Shown piece after piece: positions 4,995-8,691 of a stretch of DNA of 8,691 nt (position 1 is its first letter; each line of letters starts with the position of its first letter). This DNA comes from JBFMAP01 sp964632135 (GTDB lineage: Archaea > Micrarchaeota > Micrarchaeia > Burarchaeales > JBFMAP01). The stretch lies in contig CAZWEI010000047.1 in NCBI GenBank assembly GCA_964632135.1, positions 1 to 8,691 of the forward strand, read 5' to 3'. Both the position numbers and the translations under genes were made by a program. The notes beneath the pieces are model-generated. The model did not search any database. It was not told the origin of the DNA and saw only the letters and a program-made list of their open reading frames with translations.

Positions 4995-7073
4995 CTACTC
5001 GAACTTCCTCACGATTTTAATGTGCCCGTGGTGCGGCTCGAAGAGTTCGCCCTTGCGCAGGAGGTCCTCGATGAACCTGCGCGCGTTCACCTCGTCGATG
5101 TCGTACTTCCTTGCCTCCTCGACCACCTGCGAGATTTCGACCTCATCTACTTTTTTCTGCAGCTCGCGCACGATGTCAAGAATATTATTGAACTTGTCAA
5201 CGCGCGATTTGGGCATTCCAGTCGCGCCGATGTCAATATCTATGCGTTTCATCTCGCGGTCCATGTAGACCTCGCGGAGCACGAAATTCGTGAGTTTTAT
5301 TGCGCGCTCAGCATCCGCAATCTCAACCTTCTCGCTCAGGCGCGATTTCGCGCTCGCCTCTGCCAGCCTTATGAGCCCCTCGACCTGCCGGGGAGTAATC
5401 GGGACCGCGCCCTGCGCAGCGCCCATTTTCCTCAACTCCACGTAGAAGTCCTTTATTTTCTCGGTCGCCTCGTCCGTGAGAGTTGGGTGGATGCTCTTGC
5501 GCGCGTACGCGATGTACGTCTTCAGCATTTCCTTCTTTATCGGCGTCGTCTCCACAACCTCCGCCTTTCCCTTCGCCGCGCGCTCGCTTGCCTTCATCCC
5601 CGCGAGTTTGTGCGAGGAAAGCATGTGCTCCGCCAGTTTCCTGTCCTTCTCCTCGTCCATCACGTCGCGAATCGGGAATATCAAATCAAACCTTGAAAGA
5701 AGGGTTGGAGGAATGTCGAACTGGTCCGCGGCAAACTTGTTCGGGTCGAACCTTCCGAACTTCGGGTTCGCGGCTGCGAGGATGGACGTTCTCGCGCGGA
5801 ACTTCGCGACGATGCCCGCCTTCGCCACGCTGACACTTTGTGATTCCATCACTTCATGCATAGCACCGCGTTCAACTGCATCAATCTTGTCGAACTCGTC
5901 CACGGCAGCGAGGCCTCCGCTCGCGAGCACGAGCGCGCCTGCCTTGAGCGTCCAGCCCCCATCCCCGAGTTCGTCCTTCTCCGCCGAAGCGGTGAGTCCG
6001 GTTCCTGTTACGGATTTTCCGCTCACGTAAATGCTCTTGGGCGCTAGGTCCGAGATGTACTGCAGGAATCTCGTTTTAGCAGCTCCCGGGTCCCCAATGA
6101 GAAGCAGATGAATATCGCTTCTTATTTTTCCTCCGTCAGGAAGCTCCTTGTTGGGCGCGCCTCCGAAAAGCTGGAGCGCGAGAGCCTCCTTCACCTCGTC
6201 GTGCCCATAGATGGCGGGCGCGATTGATAAAACGATTTTCTGGAAAATGAGCGGGTCTTCAGAAAGTTTCCTTATTCTCGCCTCGTCCTCTTTCGTTATT
6301 TCAATTTCCTCGAACTCGCGCTGAACCTTGTGAACGTGGACGACCTCAACGAATTTCGAATACTGCGAAAAGTGCGGCCCCTTTCCCTTCATCGGCGGCC
6401 TTATCCGAAGTATCCCGGTTATCTGAACAGTATCCCCAGGAATTACCGAATTTACGATATCATCCTCAAACCACAACTCGAGATGGCTCGCCGGCGCGCC
6501 TCCCTGGAGTTTCTCGAGAAGTTCCTGCATCTCCGCGCGCTGCAAATCAACGAAATACGATTCCTCATCAATTTGTTTCATCCCGCGGCGCTTGCAACTC
6601 TGGCACACCTCGGGAACGAACTCGCCCTTGTCCATCGGAATTTTATAAATCGCGTCGCAGTGCACGCACCTGAACACGGCAATCTTGACTTTCGGCCTCA
6701 CTTCAGCGCGCTTCGTGACGATTCCGCTCACTCCAATAAGTTTTCCTATCTGTCCAGCGCCCACGTCCTGAATCAGCAAATTATAATCCGGCAAATCATA
6801 GATTCGCACGTGGGGCTCGAACTTCACGCCAGGCTCCTTTGTCACGGGAATGCGAGAAATCGCGGCGTGCGCGCCATCCAAATAATCCTCAGGATGCTCA
6901 ACCAGCTCGTCCGCGAGTTCTGGGTCGAATTTCTCTATGTCATGATAATCAACAAGAAGGCTTCTCCTCTCCGGATACCGGCCCGCGAGCTCCTCAATCT
7001 TGCGCGCGTACCTCTCCTCGAAAAACTCCTCGAACTTCTCGACGATTGGGGATAAGTCTTTCTCTTTCGCCAT
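4995..7073 (-). CDS. mcm: Replicative DNA helicase MCM (minichromosome maintenance)
   Basis: An ATP-driven 3'-5' helicase that forms the hexameric ring of the archaeal replisome. The 692 residues match the usual archaeal length. Order (numbered from the ATG at 7073): N-terminal helical domain; zinc-binding CVHC and CQSC (Cys136, 139, 157, 160); OB-fold with beta-hairpin region to about 245; AAA+ core with Walker A GDPGAAKT (327-334), Walker B AAVDEFD (389-395), sensor-1 in AANP (N436) and arginine finger in SRFD (R461); sensor-2 region ITPRQVEGLIRL; and a C-terminal winged-helix segment. There is no intein at Walker A, a common intein site in archaeal MCMs. An in-frame upstream start at 7088 would add MLRGI. 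ATG at 7073 is preferred because GAGGGG sits 5 nt before it as a Shine-Dalgarno. No GINS or primase gene is adjacent in this window. Confidence 0.98.
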   Translation of the reverse strand: MAKEKDLSPIVEKFEEFFEERYARKIEELAGRYPERRSLLVDYHDIEKFDPELADELVEHPEDYLDGAHAAISRIPVTKEPGVKFEPHVRIYDLPDYNLLIQDVGAGQIGKLIGVSGIVTKRAEVRPKVKIAVFRCVHCDAIYKIPMDKGEFVPEVCQSCKRRGMKQIDEESYFVDLQRAEMQELLEKLQGGAPASHLELWFEDDIVNSVIPGDTVQITGILRIRPPMKGKGPHFSQYSKFVEVVHVHKVQREFEEIEITKEDEARIRKLSEDPLIFQKIVLSIAPAIYGHDEVKEALALQLFGGAPNKELPDGGKIRSDIHLLLIGDPGAAKTRFLQYISDLAPKSIYVSGKSVTGTGLTASAEKDELGDGGWTLKAGALVLASGGLAAVDEFDKIDAVERGAMHEVMESQSVSVAKAGIVAKFRARTSILAAANPKFGRFDPNKFAADQFDIPPTLLSRFDLIFPIRDVMDEEKDRKLAEHMLSSHKLAGMKASERAAKGKAEVVETTPIKKEMLKTYIAYARKSIHPTLTDEATEKIKDFYVELRKMGAAQGAVPITPRQVEGLIRLAEASAKSRLSEKVEIADAERAIKLTNFVLREVYMDREMKRIDIDIGATGMPKSRVDKFNNILDIVRELQKKVDEVEISQVVEEARKYDIDEVNARRFIEDLLRKGELFEPHHGHIKIVRKFE

Positions 7074-7080
7074 AATTCCC

Positions 7081-7094
7081 CTCAGCATTCTGAG
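7081..7094 (-). promoter_or_regulatory. Small inverted repeat in the MCM leader, next to the ribosome-binding site
   Basis: CTCAG-AATG-CTGAG on the minus strand can form a 5-bp hairpin. Its 3' arm runs straight into the GGGG of the ribosome-binding site before the ATG at 7073. It could influence translation or bind a dimeric regulator, but a repeat this short can arise by chance. Confidence 0.3.
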
Positions 7095-7128
7095 ATTACA
7101 TCAGATAGCAATCAAATAATTTCAAACC

Positions 7129-7138
7129 GCTTAAATAC
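7129..7138 (-). promoter_or_regulatory. Box A promoter candidate for mcm
   Basis: The minus strand reads GTATTTAAGC, centred near 7134, predicting initiation near 7107 and a leader of about 34 nt. A second TATA-like element, TTATAAATAG on the plus strand (7171-7180), is near-symmetric and could be an upstream alternative. The 128-bp gap 7074-7201 contains no other gene that I can see. Confidence 0.5.
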
Positions 7139-7201
7139 GCGCCGGAGCAGTGTAAGTTTCCAGAGACAAATTATAAATAGGTTTCGCGGGCGCTCGAGAT
7201 G

Positions 7202-8691
7202 TTAACGCGGTTGGTTTTCTGCCTCGTATCTCTCTCCGGCTTTTGGTTCTGCCCACTCCACGTTGACAACCTTATCCTTGCTATCAAAAATAAATCTGCG
7301 AATGCTTGTGTCTATATTTGGTGCAAAAACTTTTCTATTCGTGAGAATGCCCATCATGCCCATGAGGTTCCCCAGATCTTTATAGACTTGCCCGCCTTTT
7401 CCAGTCGAGCATGATTCGAGCACAACCTTCGCATCCTTGTTCAAATATTTCTCAAGCCCGCCAGCTCCCCCATACTGTTCAAAATCTGAAATGTCTATAC
7501 CCGCCTCTTCATTTCCCTCTTTCCCTAAATTCAAATCGCTTATTGTTCCATGCCCGCCTATCAGAAGAAGATCTAATTTTCCATATGTTTTGGCTACTGA
7601 TTTCAGTCTTTCCAAGGCTTCCGTATCATCATCAACTTCAACAATTACCATTCTGTATCCCTTAAGAAGACTTCCATATAAGTCAGGACGTTCAAATGCT
7701 CTCTTAGAATCATTTTTGTTGAGTATTACCAACACCGTAGGTTTTTTTCGCTGGTAATTGGGCGATAACGCAATTCGGTACAAATAGTCTATCGTCTTGT
7801 CGTCATATCGCTCAAAAAATTCTATTCCAAATTTTTTGTTCAGCGTATCCAATTTTTTCATCACACTACCTGCAAAAATTGAAGGAAAAACTTTTGACAA
7901 AAACGTTGGAAACAACGAATAAGAGTAATATCTGGAATAACAAAACCTGAAATAAAATTTTGCTCTCTCATCGTTTTCTAGAAAATTTACTTTCCTAAGA
8001 TCCGACGTGAACCTATCATAATCCTCATCAAAATAAAGGCCTGAGAGACCATTAATTCCACGCTCGAGTCCATAAACTGCATAAGAAACCAAGTCTGGGT
8101 GGGTCTCGAACATCTTTGCGCACCTCTCATTTTCGAGGATTCGTCCAACGTCTTCCCCTCCACTCCGGACAAGCTCTCCAAATTTTTTGAAAAGATGCGG
8201 ATGTTCTAAAACAATTTTAACCAATTTTTTATGTTTTTCAAGAAGATCAATCGCAGTCCACGTTGCTTCTCTGGCTCCTTCAGCCATCTCGGCAAATTCC
8301 TTTGGATTTTCTGCAAATACGCGGTCTATATCCTTATTATCTGAGAGGGAACACAAAGCCATAACCGCGTCTCCCTCAGATGCCTTTACAATCCTCCCGA
8401 GCGCCTCGATTATTACAGTTGGCCGCTCAACAAACGCTTTGTTCGTGTATTCATTTCCAAGCACTTCCAAGGCATAATTTGCGCTTATTTTCGTTACTTT
8501 CGCTACCTCGATAATCTCGTCCGGATACTTCTCAAATAGTTGACGAACACGCTCGTTTTGCTCGAGGGGATAAAAAATACTTCCGGCCAATGTCCTGTCA
8601 GTTGCTTCAGCAAGCCTAACAAAATCATTCGGACGCTTCAAAAAAAGCCTATTCACATGTTCATTCAAAAGTGCAAAGAAAAATGGGTATG
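7202..8691 (-). CDS. Helical-repeat protein with C-terminal caspase-fold (CHAT/clostripain-like) domain, 5' end truncated
   Basis: I do not recognise a named gene. The frame stays open to the right edge, so the N-terminus is outside; residues are numbered from a TTG at 8668 that need not be the start. Residues 2-213 are about six tandem repeats of 33-39 residues with the pattern NE-x4-hF-x3-P-x6-A, for example NERVRQLFEKYP (38-49), NKDIDRVFAENP (111-122) and NERCAKMFETHP (180-191). They are predicted helical and HEAT-like. An aromatic-rich linker follows (about 230-305). The C-terminal domain alternates strands and helices as in clan CD peptidases: TVLVILN (311-317), MVIVEVDDD (340-348), LDLLLIGGHG with His373, and VVLESCSTGKGG with Cys420. 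The His before HG-T and the SC-S/T-G motif match the catalytic dyad of caspase, CHAT and gingipain-type proteases. No signal peptide or membrane segment is visible. AT-rich relative to MCM. A non-protease scaffold remains possible. Confidence 0.65.
   Translation of the reverse strand, partial: YPFFFALLNEHVNRLFLKRPNDFVRLAEATDRTLAGSIFYPLEQNERVRQLFEKYPDEIIEVAKVTKISANYALEVLGNEYTNKAFVERPTVIIEALGRIVKASEGDAVMALCSLSDNKDIDRVFAENPKEFAEMAEGAREATWTAIDLLEKHKKLVKIVLEHPHLFKKFGELVRSGGEDVGRILENERCAKMFETHPDLVSYAVYGLERGINGLSGLYFDEDYDRFTSDLRKVNFLENDERAKFYFRFCYSRYYSYSLFPTFLSKVFPSIFAGSVMKKLDTLNKKFGIEFFERYDDKTIDYLYRIALSPNYQRKKPTVLVILNKNDSKRAFERPDLYGSLLKGYRMVIVEVDDDTEALERLKSVAKTYGKLDLLLIGGHGTISDLNLGKEGNEEAGIDISDFEQYGGAGGLEKYLNKDAKVVLESCSTGKGGQVYKDLGNLMGMMGILTNRKVFAPNIDTSIRRFIFDSKDKVVNVEWAEPKAGERYEAENQPR

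Noticed and set aside
3929..5020. 363-codon open frame on the plus strand
   Set aside because: It spans the antisense of two genes and a spacer, and its product is dominated by Arg, Glu, His and Gln. It is a shadow of the presenilin-like protease gene.
5022..5696. 224-codon open frame on the plus strand within mcm
   Set aside because: It is antisense to conserved MCM AAA+ and winged-helix coding sequence, and no motif is visible.
7171..7180. TATA-like TTATAAATAG as a plus-strand promoter
   Set aside because: No credible plus-strand gene follows. The sequence downstream is antisense to the repeat/caspase-fold gene. It is mentioned only as a possible alternative element for mcm.
1..8691. CRISPR arrays, insertion sequences, inteins
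   Set aside because: No regularly spaced direct repeats, transposase motifs or terminal inverted repeats were seen, and the MCM Walker A site is uninterrupted.

Overview
The window looks archaeal. The MCM replicative helicase, the short archaeal-type triosephosphate isomerase, the presenilin-homologue membrane protease, the tRNA introns with bulge-helix-bulge (BHB) splice structures and the TATA-like box A elements all point that way. Multiple tRNA introns at unusual positions and very tight gene packing would fit an uncultivated, possibly DPANN-type archaeon, but the lineage is an inference. Most genes are GC-rich with many GCGCGC-type runs. The radical-SAM gene and the last gene are visibly more AT-rich.

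Layout. (1) 1-390, minus strand: two tRNA genes in tandem. tRNA-Ser(CGA) (202-390) has an intron in the D-loop and another in the T-loop. tRNA-Thr(CGU) (5' end at 136) has an intron inside the anticodon stem and a second interruption in the T-loop that runs off the left edge. (2) 354-2168, minus: a glycogen-debranching (GH133-type) enzyme. Its last codons and stop lie inside the tRNA-Ser gene on the same strand. (3) 2169-2228: a compact divergent promoter. (4) 2229-2906, plus: triosephosphate isomerase, the only plus-strand gene. It converges, with a 2-bp gap, on (5) 2909-4054, minus: a KamA-like radical-SAM protein with changed substrate-site residues. (6) 4073-4954, minus: a presenilin/signal-peptide-peptidase-type intramembrane protease. 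(7) 4995-7073, minus: MCM helicase. (8) 7074-7201: the MCM promoter and leader. (9) 7202-8691, minus, 5' end outside the window: a large protein of about six alpha-helical repeats followed by a caspase-fold-like domain with a His/Cys pair.

The genes do not form one pathway. The debranching enzyme and triosephosphate isomerase share a promoter region and both serve sugar metabolism. MCM, the membrane protease and the radical-SAM gene are in line on one strand with gaps of 40 and 18 bp and could be partly co-transcribed, although a box A-like element sits at the leaderless distance before the protease. The two least ordinary items are the intron-riddled tRNA pair, with its tRNA/CDS overlap, and the repeat/caspase-fold protein at the right edge. 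No CRISPR array, insertion sequence or rRNA was seen.
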